Positions 1-9,045 are shown, counted from the first letter of the stretch. The stretch: 64,000 bases of DNA from Aromatoleum buckelii (GCF_012910785.2 NZ_WTVH02000010.1:372001-436000); one strand, 5' to 3'. Numbers and translations are program-made. Notes: generated by a model from the letters alone, not told the origin.

Positions 1-935
1 CCGGCTTTCATCCTGAAGAAACGGGGCGCGACAATGTGCTGATGATGGGCGCTCTGAACGGAGTTGCGCCCTCGCGCATGAAGGAATACTACTCACAAGT
101 CATCGAATTCGCCGAACTTAGCGAGGAAGCGTTGACGCGGCCCGTGAAGACCTATTCCTCAGGCATGTTCATGCGCTTGGCGTTTTCCGCCGCAACTGCG
201 GTCGACCCCGATGTGCTTGTGATTGACGAGGCGCTGTCGGTCGGGGACATGTATTTTCAGAAAAAAAGCCTGGACCGGATCATGCGCTTCCGGGATATGG
301 GCAAAACGGTGCTCTTCTGCTCGCATAACCTCTATCAGGTACGTTCCCTGTGCTCCCGGGCGGCTTGGATACACGAAGGAAAAGTTGCCGCGATCGGCGA
401 GACCGAAGGTGTCGTTACCGCGTATGAGAGTTATGAGCGTGAGCGGGATGCCCTCGCCCGCGAAATTGCAGCCCCCGTCGTTGCCGAGGCCGCGTCCGCT
501 TCACGGTCGAGCGCCGTTTCTCCGGTGCGCCTTGTGGACATCACAATTGAAACGTCGGACGGTATCAACCCCGCCTTCGTGGAGACATTCCAACCCGTTC
601 GACTGATCTTCGACGTTGAAAGCCACGAAGAGGGACGGGCGTTTCATGTCGGGTTCTCGATTGTTCGAAACGACAAGGAGAACATTTTCGGCAGCTCCAC
701 CCACTTCGTCAGGCCGGACCGGCCGTTGAAGGGGAGGGGAGAGCATCGGGTGGCAGTTCAGTTTCCGCGGTTTCCGATCCTTTCGGGAGACTACCTTATC
801 AGCGCCTATGTGCTGGACGACACGGGTATCCAGGTGTTGGACATGGCGGAACGGGTTCGTCCGTTTCGGGTCCTTCATGTCGGGCGCGAGTTCGGCATGG
901 TTTATATGGCGCATGAGTGGGAGAACGCCTCGTGA
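1..935 (+). CDS. Polysaccharide ABC transporter ATPase, Wzt-like (5' truncated)
   Basis: ATP-binding subunit of a polysaccharide/O-antigen exporter, which powers export of a finished glycan across the inner membrane. The frame is open from base 3, so the Walker A part lies outside the window. The first visible residues (GFHPEETGRDN) match the stretch that normally precedes the helical domain in Wzt/TagH proteins. The ABC signature (YSSGMFMRL) is near 156-185 and Walker B (VLVIDEALSVGD) near 207-245. From about base 540 there is a C-terminal beta-sandwich region like the Wzt substrate-binding domain that reads the glycan end. The stop overlaps the next start (GTGA), which suggests one operon with the modification genes downstream. 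Confidence 0.9.
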   Translation, partial: GFHPEETGRDNVLMMGALNGVAPSRMKEYYSQVIEFAELSEEALTRPVKTYSSGMFMRLAFSAATAVDPDVLVIDEALSVGDMYFQKKSLDRIMRFRDMGKTVLFCSHNLYQVRSLCSRAAWIHEGKVAAIGETEGVVTAYESYERERDALAREIAAPVVAEAASASRSSAVSPVRLVDITIETSDGINPAFVETFQPVRLIFDVESHEEGRAFHVGFSIVRNDKENIFGSSTHFVRPDRPLKGRGEHRVAVQFPRFPILSGDYLISAYVLDDTGIQVLDMAERVRPFRVLHVGREFGMVYMAHEWENAS

Positions 936-1828
936 GTGTCGGGCAGCGTCTGCGGCTTGGCTCGGCTTTCCCGGTTCTGTCCCAACTTCCTCCCGGCCTT
1001 GCATACGCAGCGGCCACGCGCGTCGGTCTGTGGAGTGGCCAGGATCTGGTCAACGCCAGGACGGCGGTGCGCAACGGATACCTCAGGGTGTGGCCGGAAA
1101 TGGCGAGCGACCCGCCTCTGCTGGATAGCTGGGGTCGGCGCTACACGGACATGCTCGCACGCGAAACGATGGACGTCTTTCGCATGCACCGTCTCGACGC
1201 AGGCACGATTCGCCGCCTGATCGATGTCGACGACGTAAGTGCCCTCGCGCAGGCGCAGCAGGAAGGAAGAGGTGTCATTCTCGTGATGGCGCACTTCAGT
1301 CGGCTTATCATGCTGCTCGCGGCACTCGGCATGATGGGATTTCGCATCGGCATGTTGACGATGCGGGTCGATAGCTCGAACGAGGCGCTGGCTCCGGCGA
1401 TGCGCCGGTTCCTGCAGATGAAGATCGACCGCCTTCGTCAGGTGATCCGGGGGAACTGGATCTGTCTGGGAGACAACTTGCGGCCGATGTATACGGGGCT
1501 GGCTCGAGGAGAAGTTTGGGTGGTCCTCGCTGATGCCTACATGGCCGATTTTGGTGAATGGCGAGAGTTCCCCTTTCTTGGCGGGACTTTGCGACTGTCA
1601 GGCGGAATAGAACGGATCGCGGCGCGCACCGGAGCCCGGATGGTGTATGGAGCGGTGAATGAGCGCGGCAGTCGTCTCGTCGGCGACGTGCGGGCATTGC
1701 CGGCCGACCCTTCCGCGGGCTTGGCTGCCGCGGTCGGCGAACTGGAGCGCGACGTGCGCGCTACACCATGGCAATGGTGGCAGTGGAATATCCTTGACTA
1801 TATTTGGTCCTCCGGAGCTAAAGTTTGA
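932..1828 (+). CDS. LpxL/HtrB-like lysophospholipid acyltransferase family protein
   Basis: 298 residues resembling the lipid A biosynthesis acyltransferase family (membrane-associated acyl transfer to lipid or glycan). GTG 932 is chosen because it overlaps the previous stop and has GGGAG about 8 nt upstream; GTG 917 is the alternative. The family block starting VILVMAHFSRLIM carries the conserved His (about residue 121), but the acidic residue expected five positions later (HX4D/E) is Ile. A later block (FPFLGGTLRLSGGIERIAARTGA) fits the usual second half of the fold. The cluster context points to surface glycan or its lipid anchor. With the acid missing, the exact chemistry is open. Confidence 0.72.
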   Translation: MSVGQRLRLGSAFPVLSQLPPGLAYAAATRVGLWSGQDLVNARTAVRNGYLRVWPEMASDPPLLDSWGRRYTDMLARETMDVFRMHRLDAGTIRRLIDVDDVSALAQAQQEGRGVILVMAHFSRLIMLLAALGMMGFRIGMLTMRVDSSNEALAPAMRRFLQMKIDRLRQVIRGNWICLGDNLRPMYTGLARGEVWVVLADAYMADFGEWREFPFLGGTLRLSGGIERIAARTGARMVYGAVNERGSRLVGDVRALPADPSAGLAAAVGELERDVRATPWQWWQWNILDYIWSSGAKV

Positions 1829-2748
1829 TGCAGTCAAAGCGTTGTGTCGTTCTCGGCGCCAACGGTTTTCTCGGTTGTGCTCTGACCCCGCAGCTGCTCG
1901 AAGCGGGCCATCATGTGATCGCCTGTGATCTCGCTCGCGAATTCAGCTCGATCGCGCCTCATTCGCGCCTCGAGTGCCTGACGCTCGATTTTCTCGACGA
2001 AGTTGCCGTTCGTGAGGCTGTTGCCGGCGCCGACTGGGTGTTTCACCTGGTCAGCACGACGAAGCCCGCGAGTTCGAACGTGAACATGGCTTTTGATGTT
2101 CAGACGAACGTGGTTGCGACGATTCATCTGCTCGAGGCCTGCGCTGCCGAAGGGGTGGGGCGCGTGCTCTTCGCTTCTTCGGGTGGAACGGTCTATGGGA
2201 TTCCGTCGTCGCTTCCGGTGCGTGAGGATATGCCGACGCTCCCCATCGTTTCGTACGGCCTGACCAAGCTTGTCATCGAACGCTACGCCGAACTGTTCGA
2301 GCGCCAGAAGGGGCTTCAAACCGTGTCCCTGCGCATCGGCAATCCCTATGGTCCGCGGCACTATGATCCGAACCAGGGAGTGATTCCCGTTTTCATGCGA
2401 CAGATTCGCCAGGGGCGGCAGCTGAAGATCTGGGGGGACGGCAGCATCATCCGCGACTACGTCTATGTCGATGATGTCGCCCGCGCGTTTATCCTCGCCG
2501 CCCGGTACGCCGGGCCGTTGCGCCAGTTCAACATCGCTTCGGGCGAAGGGCGCAGTGTGCGGGACATCGTGCATCAGCTCGAATTGCTGAACGGCGCGCC
2601 CGTCGAAGTGGAATATGTCGCGGCACGCGGCTTTGATATTCCGGCGATCGTGCTCGACATCACTCGCGCGCGAGAAGTATTGGGCTGGCACCCCGGCGTG
2701 CGGTTCGAGGAGGGGCTGCGGCTCACGTGGGAGGCGATGAGCCTGTGA
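1828..2748 (+). CDS. NAD-dependent sugar-nucleotide epimerase/dehydratase
   Basis: 306-residue extended short-chain dehydrogenase/reductase, probably acting on a UDP- or dTDP-sugar. It shows the N-terminal Rossmann motif GANGFLG (residues 10-16), an SSGGTVYG segment at 118-124 giving the catalytic Ser/Thr region, and the YxxxK pair (Tyr143, Lys147). The R-x-GNPYGPRHYDPNQG segment is typical of UDP-glucose 4-epimerase-like enzymes. ATG 1828 overlaps the previous stop by one base (TGATG). It is most similar in layout to GalE/WbpP-type enzymes, but substrate and reaction cannot be fixed from sequence alone. Confidence 0.85.
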   Translation: MQSKRCVVLGANGFLGCALTPQLLEAGHHVIACDLAREFSSIAPHSRLECLTLDFLDEVAVREAVAGADWVFHLVSTTKPASSNVNMAFDVQTNVVATIHLLEACAAEGVGRVLFASSGGTVYGIPSSLPVREDMPTLPIVSYGLTKLVIERYAELFERQKGLQTVSLRIGNPYGPRHYDPNQGVIPVFMRQIRQGRQLKIWGDGSIIRDYVYVDDVARAFILAARYAGPLRQFNIASGEGRSVRDIVHQLELLNGAPVEVEYVAARGFDIPAIVLDITRAREVLGWHPGVRFEEGLRLTWEAMSL

Positions 2749-3743
2749 CCGGACAGTACGACTACGCGATCGATCCGGCCGGGGAGTCGACAGCGAACAA
2801 GGTGCTGCGCTGGGTGGGAGCCGGCAAGGGGGTGCTCGAGCTGGGGACGGCTTCCGGGGCGATGACTCGTGAATTGAAGCGGCAAGGATGCCGCGTCACG
2901 GGCGTGGAGTGCGTCAGCGAAATGGCCCGCGAGGCGGAGCGGTGGTGCGAGCGCATGCTCGTCGGCGATCTCGAAACACTCGATTTCGGCCGCGAACTTG
3001 CAGCCGCGAAATACGACGTCATCGTCGCGGCCGATGTTCTCGAACATTTACGCGACCCGACTGCTGTGCTCGAACGCCTGCGTCCTCACGTGCGGGAAGG
3101 CGGGCGGCTCGTCCTGTCGGTGCCGAACATCGGCCACGCCGCCGTCATCGCCGGGCTGATCAACGGGCGCTTCGATTACCGTGACAAAGGGCTGCTGGAC
3201 CGCACTCATCTGCGATTCTTCACCCGCGCAGGCATCGAAGCGATGCTTCACTCGGCAGGCTGGCTCGCGCTCGCGTGGGAGGCGAACCGAGTGCCGCCGG
3301 CCGAGACCGAGCTGCGCGGCGACTGGCTTGCCCTCTCCGACGAACTCCGGCGCGAGTTCGCGTCCGTCCCGGACGGAGATGTTTACCAGTTCATCGTCCT
3401 CGCCGAACCGGCCACCGAGGCGCAAGTATTGAGCCGCCAGGCAGAAGCGCTGCAGGCGCTCGGTGATACGCATCAGACGCTGCTGCGCGAACATGAGCGC
3501 GTGCTGGCCGATCTGCGGGAGCATCAGAAGGCGTTTTCCGAAGCCCGGCAGATCATTGCCGCGCGCGACGCCGAGCTAGCGGACCTGCGCAGCCGGCCTC
3601 CGCTGGCGCCGAAACAGGCAGCATTGGAACCGGCAGTTCCGGAACAGGCCGCGCCGGAACACGGCAAGTCCGGCCACGACGGTGATCGGCCGGAGACGAC
3701 ACGGCCTTTTGCCCGCTGGCTCGCGCAGTTCTTCAGGCGCTGA
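2745..3743 (+). CDS. Class I SAM-dependent methyltransferase with C-terminal coiled coil
   Basis: 332 residues. Motif I of SAM methyltransferases (VLELGTASGAM) is at residues 30-40, and the DVIVAADVLEHL segment is the usual motif after the third strand. The start GTG 2745 overlaps the epimerase stop as GTGA. After about residue 225 the sequence becomes charged and helical (heptad-like LL.EHERVLADLREHQ), followed by a Pro/Ala/Glu-rich tail. This layout resembles methyltransferases of LPS/O-antigen clusters that cap a glycan chain, with a coiled coil that may act as a length ruler; that role is inference. It ends the overlapping gene run. Confidence 0.78.
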   Translation: MTGQYDYAIDPAGESTANKVLRWVGAGKGVLELGTASGAMTRELKRQGCRVTGVECVSEMAREAERWCERMLVGDLETLDFGRELAAAKYDVIVAADVLEHLRDPTAVLERLRPHVREGGRLVLSVPNIGHAAVIAGLINGRFDYRDKGLLDRTHLRFFTRAGIEAMLHSAGWLALAWEANRVPPAETELRGDWLALSDELRREFASVPDGDVYQFIVLAEPATEAQVLSRQAEALQALGDTHQTLLREHERVLADLREHQKAFSEARQIIAARDAELADLRSRPPLAPKQAALEPAVPEQAAPEHGKSGHDGDRPETTRPFARWLAQFFRR

Positions 3744-3796
3744 CCGGCCGGGCATCAATCTGTAATATCCACGACAAATCAAAAAGGAGTGATTGC

Positions 3797-4273
3797 ATGA
3801 GTCCGGTTTTCCGATCGCGCTCGGCGGTGACGGCTGCCCGCGTCTGCGGGCTGCTCGCCGCGGCACTGCTGGGCGGGTGCGCAGCGATGCCCTGGAGCGA
3901 CCCTGCGGCGGAGCTGCGCACGCGCGCCGAGACGTTCTGGTCCGCGCGCGTCGCCGGCGACCATCTCACCGCGTACCGGCACGAAGCGGTCTCCGTCAGC
4001 GACAAGGCCGATCTGCAGCGCTATCTCGCCACCCGCGGCTCGATCAAGTATGTGCGCGCCGAGGTACGCGAAGTGCGGCTGCTTGCGGACGACAATGCGG
4101 AAGTGAACGTGCTGGTCGAATACCGCATTCCGTTGATGGGGCAACGCAATCCGCCGATCAAGGGAGACTTGTGGGACAAGTGGCGCCTCATCGACGGAGA
4201 CTGGTATCGCCTGCCGCCTCGTGCCGGGAAAGGCGACAAGCCCGCTGCGGCGGCGCCGGGCGCCGACGACTGA
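3797..4273 (+). CDS. Putative lipoprotein, SnoaL/NTF2-like size
   Basis: 158-residue predicted lipoprotein. An N-terminal hydrophobic stretch ends in the lipobox LLGGC (Cys28). The mature part begins with an AAELRTRAETFWSARVAGDHLTAYR pattern, which is common in small NTF2-like domains that start with a helix and a W..R..GD..A.Y motif; the fold is inferred. A strong ribosome site (AAAGGAG) lies about 9 nt before the ATG. It stands alone between the glycan cluster and the exported protein gene. No specific function can be named. Confidence 0.7.
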   Translation: MSPVFRSRSAVTAARVCGLLAAALLGGCAAMPWSDPAAELRTRAETFWSARVAGDHLTAYRHEAVSVSDKADLQRYLATRGSIKYVRAEVREVRLLADDNAEVNVLVEYRIPLMGQRNPPIKGDLWDKWRLIDGDWYRLPPRAGKGDKPAAAAPGADD

Positions 4274-4351
4274 ACGCTTCCGGCGCAATGCCCCTACAAC
4301 TGAAAAGTGTTGTAATCTTGCATAGGCGCTTGCCGTCAGGGTATTGGCAAC

Positions 4352-4380
4352 TTGCCATGGGGATGGGCCGACGCTATAGT
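4352..4380 (+). promoter_or_regulatory. Sigma-70 promoter for the exported protein gene at 4497
   Basis: TTGCCA at 4352-4357 and TATAGT at 4375-4380 are separated by 17 bp, close to consensus. The predicted transcript starts about 110 nt before the ATG at 4497, leaving a long AT-richer leader. It is one of the best promoter matches in the window. Confidence 0.65.
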
Positions 4381-4496
4381 GCCGTTAGCGTTTGTAACGC
4401 GCTGATTGCTGATCGCATCGGGATTGGTAAGGTTGGTATCCAACAACTGTTTGGCACCACACTGAGCTGTAAATTACTCTCAACTAGGAGCATTTC

Positions 4497-5345
4497 ATGA
4501 AGAAACTGAGTCTTGCTATTGCAGTTGCCGCAACTTTGGGTGCCGGCGTTGCGAATGCGTATGAAGTCGCCGTTCCGGGATCGGGCCTGCTGGTTCCGAA
4601 CGTGATCCACAACGGCGCGACCGACACGACTGCCGTCGGCCTGACCAACCACACCGCTGCTGCAATCACGGTGTACTGGACGTTCTTCGATCAGGATTCG
4701 AATCACATCACCGACGGTCAGTTCGACATGACCGCCAACGACATGGAAGGCTTTGTGTGGGCCAACGAAGCCGGTCTTGGCCTCGAAGGCCAGCGTGGCT
4801 ATCTGGTGTTCCACGTCGGTACGGCAACCGGCGCCCCCGTGTACGCTCGTGCCATTTCGGGCGCTGCCTTCCAGGCCGATGCCGCTGCTTCCGATGCGGC
4901 CTTCGTCCCGACCTTCCCGCTCCAGGATGGCAATGTTCTCGGCTCGGATCTGACGAACCTCGGCCCTGATTCGCTGGTTGCAGTGACCAATGCCCCGGTG
5001 ACGGATGACGTAATCGCGATGCGCTATCAGATGGATAGCGATTTCTCGACCAACATCGCGCTGTGGGCGACCGGTGGTCTGGCTGCCTCGACGACCGTGA
5101 ACATGTTCAACGACGAGCAGCAGCGCAAGTCGGTGAACTTCACGTGCGAATTCGACGAGCTGTGCTTCATCGATCCGACCACGATCGCCGGCCGTCCGGT
5201 GGATTTCACGAACGGTTTCATCACCTATGCCGTGCCCGACGTGGAGGGTGTAGAGCAGTCCGCAGTCAGCTATTCGGTCATCACGTCGCAGTCGTTCGGT
5301 GCTGCCCAGACCCTGCTGAATACGCATGTGGCTACGGCCGACTAA
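4497..5345 (+). CDS. Exported protein of unknown function (Sec signal peptide)
   Basis: 282 residues with a textbook signal peptide: KK at the N-terminus, a hydrophobic core, and a likely cut after ANA (residue 21). The mature protein is acidic, rich in Thr/Ala/Asp and without membrane segments. It contains only two visible cysteines, close together (CEFDELC), which could form a disulfide. Beta-rich text (GYLVFHVGTATGAPVYARAI) suggests a secreted or outer-surface beta protein. It is monocistronic, with a near-consensus promoter 110 nt upstream, a strong AGGAG site and a strong terminator after it, so it may be abundant. I do not recognise the family. Confidence 0.8.
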   Translation: MKKLSLAIAVAATLGAGVANAYEVAVPGSGLLVPNVIHNGATDTTAVGLTNHTAAAITVYWTFFDQDSNHITDGQFDMTANDMEGFVWANEAGLGLEGQRGYLVFHVGTATGAPVYARAISGAAFQADAAASDAAFVPTFPLQDGNVLGSDLTNLGPDSLVAVTNAPVTDDVIAMRYQMDSDFSTNIALWATGGLAASTTVNMFNDEQQRKSVNFTCEFDELCFIDPTTIAGRPVDFTNGFITYAVPDVEGVEQSAVSYSVITSQSFGAAQTLLNTHVATAD

Positions 5346-5368
5346 TATTTTTTAGCCCGGTTGTAACG

Positions 5369-5397
5369 AAGAGCACCCGTAAGGGTGCTCTTTTTTT
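5369..5397 (+). terminator. Rho-independent terminator after the exported protein gene
   Basis: A 10-bp perfect stem (5369-5378 with 5383-5392; core GAGCACCC/GGGTGCTC), GTAA loop and run of seven T. It sits 24 nt after the stop at 5345. Confidence 0.9.
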
Positions 5398-5469
5398 GCA
5401 GTGATCGTTTCTTCAACTGTCGCCGGCCGGGCGCTTTTATCGAACTTGGCGAGAAACTGACGTAAAGCC

Positions 5470-6588
5470 ATGAAAACAGTCCGATTGGCAGCAATTGCGC
5501 CCGTCGCGTTCGCGGCAGCGCTTCTGTCCGGTTGCACCGGCCTGGCTCCGCACGGAGCCGACGGAACGCGTGAAATGGCGCAGACCGCCGTCACCGACCG
5601 CGTCAGGATCGCGAAAGCTGACGATCCGTGGGGCGGGACGCTGTTGCCGCGTGAAGACGACACTTATGTTGCCGCCGCGTTGCATCGGCGCAACCTCCTC
5701 GGCGTATGGAAAATCGCGCCCGATCGTCAGATTGCACCTCACGGTCCCGAGAAGGAGACCGGTTACCACCCCGACAGTGTCGCCGCATGGGACGCGAATA
5801 CCCTTGTCGTCGCCGTCGAAGGGGCCGGCCTGATCCAGTTCTGGCACATCGCCGCGAGCGACATGCAAAAAACCGCCGAGCTGCGCAGCGCGTTTCCGGT
5901 GCGCGACCTCGTGACCGGAGATTTCGATGGCGACGGCCATACGGATCTGGTGACGGCGCCTTACAACGGCGATCAGCTCGCGGTGTACTGGGGCGAAGGC
6001 GATACTCGCCTGTCCGCGCCGATGTTCATCCCGGCCGGACGGTCTCCGTGGCATCCCGTCGTTCATGACTGGGACGGCGACGGGCGCCCCGATCTGTTGT
6101 GGGCCGAACTGGATACCGGCGCAGTGAAACTTGCCCGCAGCGAAGCGGGACGGGCTTTCGAAGTGGTCGAACTGCACCGCGTGTCGGGAACGACGCCGCG
6201 TCATATTGCAGTGGGGGATGTTAATCGCGACGGGCGCGAGGATATTGTCGTCGCCGTCGAAGTCGGCGCGGCGGAAGTGCTGCTGGCGACTGGCGAAGGC
6301 GGTCTGCAGGTCGAAAAAATTCCGCCGCAGTCGCTCGGTTACGTCGCGGCCGGCGTCATGCAGGACGGTACAGTCGTGCTGGGCGAAGACGAGCAGCTGC
6401 TGCTCGCGCGTCGATCCGGCGCCGGCTGGGAGATGCGCCGGCTGCCCGCCGGCTCGCTGCCGACGCCGCTCAGGGTGGCGGATATCGACCGGGATGGCAT
6501 CGAAGACGTTCTCGTCTTCAACTCCGCCGGCGGCGGCATCGATATACAATTCGGTCCGCTGTGGGAGCGCGCGAAACCGCTGGAGTGA
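5470..6588 (+). CDS. FG-GAP/VCBS repeat lipoprotein
   Basis: 372 residues with lipobox LLSGC (Cys22), so probably anchored in the outer membrane. The body carries repeated calcium-binding-like blades of the FG-GAP/VCBS type: TGDFDGDGHTDLV, DWDGDGRPDLL, GDVNRDGREDIV and ADIDRDGIEDVL. These give an integrin-alpha-like beta-propeller. Such proteins serve in adhesion or as scaffolds; the ligand is unknown. It may share regulation with the isomerase gene at 6630, which follows within 42 nt. Confidence 0.82.
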   Translation: MKTVRLAAIAPVAFAAALLSGCTGLAPHGADGTREMAQTAVTDRVRIAKADDPWGGTLLPREDDTYVAAALHRRNLLGVWKIAPDRQIAPHGPEKETGYHPDSVAAWDANTLVVAVEGAGLIQFWHIAASDMQKTAELRSAFPVRDLVTGDFDGDGHTDLVTAPYNGDQLAVYWGEGDTRLSAPMFIPAGRSPWHPVVHDWDGDGRPDLLWAELDTGAVKLARSEAGRAFEVVELHRVSGTTPRHIAVGDVNRDGREDIVVAVEVGAAEVLLATGEGGLQVEKIPPQSLGYVAAGVMQDGTVVLGEDEQLLLARRSGAGWEMRRLPAGSLPTPLRVADIDRDGIEDVLVFNSAGGGIDIQFGPLWERAKPLE

Positions 6589-6629
6589 GGCGGCGGCTAG
6601 GGCGCCGTGATGGACGAGGGATGGGATAA

Positions 6630-7529
6630 ATGATGTTTTCGTGGCGAAGCTGGTGTCTGGCGGGCGCAGTGCTGATGTTTTCCGGATTGACGTTCGCGGC
6701 CGACCAGGACGACCCCGTGTTCGCCGAAATCGCCGGTGAGAGCTTCAGGATTTCGGACCTGCGGACGTTCATCCAGAAACGGCCGGCAGTGGGCGCGCAA
6801 GCATTGACGGCGGAAGGCATCCGCGAAGCCGTCGCCGAATTCGTCGATTCGAAAGTGTTCCGGCACGAAGGGGTGCGGCTCGGCATCTCCTCCGATCCGG
6901 GCATACCGGTGGACAACGACGGCTACTATTTCAAGGTGCAGTTCGCGACGATCGAAAAATGCGCGACTCCTTCGGACGACGAAGCGCGCCGGTTCTTCGA
7001 TGCGAATCCTGCGCGCTTTGCGACGCCGGCCTTTGTCCGCGTCGCCCGCGTCGCGCTGCGGGAAAGCGATTCCATCGACGGTGAGCCGGCGACGCTGGCG
7101 ATCGCTGCGATGCTGACGAAAGTGCGCAGTGGCGAGATGTCCTTTTCCGACGTCGTCGCGCGCGCCGGCGAAGCCGCAAAAGCTGGAGGAGCCGCGCTTG
7201 AAATGGGCGACCTCGGATTCATCCAGCTCAGACGCGAGGAAATCGCCGCGAACGACATGCTGCGGAAGCTTTCCGAGGCGAAAAGCGGCGAGCTGATCGG
7301 ACCGGTGGCGCAGGAGGGCCATGTGTTCGCCTTCGAAGTGCTGGACCGGCGCGAGCCGGTTTTGTTCACGTGGGACGGCGCCAGAAACGATGCGAAGCGG
7401 CAGCTGGTTCGCGAATGCCAGCGCAAGAACCTCCAGGCCAAGCGTGCGGAGCTGTATGCACGGTATCAGGTCACGATGCATGAAGCGGTGGTTGCCGCGA
7501 TCAAGCCGACGCTGCAGGCGGGGAGGTAA
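6630..7529 (+). CDS. Periplasmic PpiC-type (parvulin) peptidyl-prolyl isomerase
   Basis: 299 residues. The signal peptide probably ends near residue 24 (LTFA-ADQ). The middle shows a parvulin-like domain at about residues 135-240, with VRVARVALRE at its start and GDLGFIQL / LIGPVAQEGHVFAFEVLDRR near its end. The N-terminal part resembles the SurA/PpiD helical segment. It likely assists folding of exported proteins. ATG 6633 is an alternative start. The stop overlaps the next ATG (TAATG), and the two downstream genes are glycan or lipid modifying, so it may serve that pathway. Confidence 0.78.
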   Translation: MMFSWRSWCLAGAVLMFSGLTFAADQDDPVFAEIAGESFRISDLRTFIQKRPAVGAQALTAEGIREAVAEFVDSKVFRHEGVRLGISSDPGIPVDNDGYYFKVQFATIEKCATPSDDEARRFFDANPARFATPAFVRVARVALRESDSIDGEPATLAIAAMLTKVRSGEMSFSDVVARAGEAAKAGGAALEMGDLGFIQLRREEIAANDMLRKLSEAKSGELIGPVAQEGHVFAFEVLDRREPVLFTWDGARNDAKRQLVRECQRKNLQAKRAELYARYQVTMHEAVVAAIKPTLQAGR

Positions 7530-8143
7530 TGATTCTCGGGGTTCCCGATCCGGTCGCAGCTCACCCGGGATTCGATCGCATCGGCACCGGGAGCCGGATT
7601 GCCGCAGATGTGTCGGTTTTCCGCTTTGGCAGTGCCGATCAGGCTTTGATCGTTGGCGACGACTCGGTAATCTACCCGGCCGTGCGCCTCGTGCTCGGCG
7701 ACACGGGGCAGTGCGCGACGACAAGGCTGGCCATTGGCAGCCGCGTGCATATCAATGTCGGCAGCTATTTGTCCGGGGAGGGCGGACTGGTTATCGAGGA
7801 TGACGTGCTGATCGGCCCTCATGCGAAGCTGTTGTCCGCCGGGCACGAATTCGACAGCGGTGATTTCCGCGTGAGTCATAATGGGCTGACTCACGGCGAG
7901 CTGCGGGTCGGTGCAGGCGCGTGGATCGGCGCTGGCGCGATCGTGCTGCAGGGGATCACTATTGGACGCGGGGCTGTCGTCGGGGCCGGTGCGGTCGTCA
8001 CTCGCGACGTCCCGGAGTATGCGATCGTTGTCGGAAATCCGGCTCGCCTGGTGCGTTATCGCAAGAAATTCGCACCCCGTGACGAATTGGTGCCCCGGTC
8101 GCGCTGGAGTGGCTGGCTCGCATGGTTGAGGAAGGGTAAATGA
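7529..8143 (+). CDS. Left-handed beta-helix (hexapeptide) acyltransferase
   Basis: 204 residues with hexapeptide-repeat text through the middle and end (IEDDVLIGPHAKLLSAGHEF; VGAGAWIGAGAIVLQGITIGRGAVVGAGAVVTRDVPEYAIVVGNPARLV). This is the signature of the CatB/LacA/maltose acetyltransferase group. The acetyl-type transfer uses a conserved His, a candidate being the one in SAGHEF. The GNPA-RLVR ending is usual for LacA-like O-acetyltransferases of surface glycans. One-base overlap upstream, 4-bp ATGA overlap downstream: a three-gene operon. Confidence 0.85.
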   Translation: MILGVPDPVAAHPGFDRIGTGSRIAADVSVFRFGSADQALIVGDDSVIYPAVRLVLGDTGQCATTRLAIGSRVHINVGSYLSGEGGLVIEDDVLIGPHAKLLSAGHEFDSGDFRVSHNGLTHGELRVGAGAWIGAGAIVLQGITIGRGAVVGAGAVVTRDVPEYAIVVGNPARLVRYRKKFAPRDELVPRSRWSGWLAWLRKGK

Positions 8144-9045
8144 CGCTCAGGAACCATCAGCCCGCAAAAGTGTTTGCCGTGATCGTTGTTTATCGGCCAC
8201 AGCGGGCTTCCCTCGAGGCTTTGCTCGATGCCCTGCGGCCGCAAGTCGACGACATCATCGTCGTCGATAACGGAATCGCACCGGAACTGGCGCAGGAACT
8301 GCTTGCCGGTTGCCGGCATCTGCCGATGCACGGTAACGCCGGTCTTGCCCGTGCGATCAACGAAGGTGCCGAGACTGCGTTTTCGCTTGGTGCAACGCAT
8401 GTCGCGCTGTTCGACCAGGACAGCTTGCCGTCTTCCGGCATGATCCGGGAACTGCTGCATGCGTCCCGGGCCCTCCAGGACGCCGGACAGGCCGTCGCGG
8501 CGGTCGGGCCGCGTTACGTGGACCGCATGCGCAGTGACGCTCCGCCGTTCGTTCGCATCCGCGGAGGGCGTCTGCGGGCAGCGGAATTTACCCGGGACGA
8601 ACCTTATGTCGATGTCGATTTCGTCATCACTTCCGGCAGCCTCATCGACAGCACTGCCTGGCAGGCGATCGGCGGGATGGAGGAGCGCCTCTTCATCGAC
8701 TACGTGGATATCGAATGGGGACTGCGCGCGCGGGAAATGGGATATCGCTCGTTCGGTGTCTGCAGTGCCACAATGAATCACGCAATCGGAGAGGCTCCGG
8801 TACGGGTGTTCGGCCGGCTCATCAGCATCCACTCGCCTACCCGACGGTACTACCAGTTCCGCAACGCCGTTTGGCTCTACCGCCGCCGGGGCATGCCCAA
8901 CGATTGGAAGGTTGCCGACGGCCGCCGTTTTTTGCTCAAGTTTTTGTTTTACGCAATCGCGAAGTCGCCCCGAGGAAAAACCTTCCGGATGATGGTGAAG
9001 GGAGTGTGGCATGGCCTCGTGGGACGGATGGGCGCTCTCGTGTAA
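8140..9045 (+). CDS. Glycosyltransferase family 2, rhamnosyltransferase-like
   Basis: 301-residue GT-A fold enzyme. The N-terminus (VFAVIVVYRPQRASLEALLDAL) and IIVVDNG are the family's nucleotide-binding beginning. LFDQDSLP holds the DXD-like metal site, and GGMEERLFIDYVDIEWGLRARE is the acceptor/catalytic region with the ED-like motif. The order matches RfbF/WbbL-type rhamnosyltransferases. It probably adds a sugar to a surface polysaccharide or lipid-linked glycan at the inner membrane. ATG 8140 overlaps the previous stop. Donor sugar is inference. Confidence 0.85.
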   Translation: MTLRNHQPAKVFAVIVVYRPQRASLEALLDALRPQVDDIIVVDNGIAPELAQELLAGCRHLPMHGNAGLARAINEGAETAFSLGATHVALFDQDSLPSSGMIRELLHASRALQDAGQAVAAVGPRYVDRMRSDAPPFVRIRGGRLRAAEFTRDEPYVDVDFVITSGSLIDSTAWQAIGGMEERLFIDYVDIEWGLRAREMGYRSFGVCSATMNHAIGEAPVRVFGRLISIHSPTRRYYQFRNAVWLYRRRGMPNDWKVADGRRFLLKFLFYAIAKSPRGKTFRMMVKGVWHGLVGRMGALV

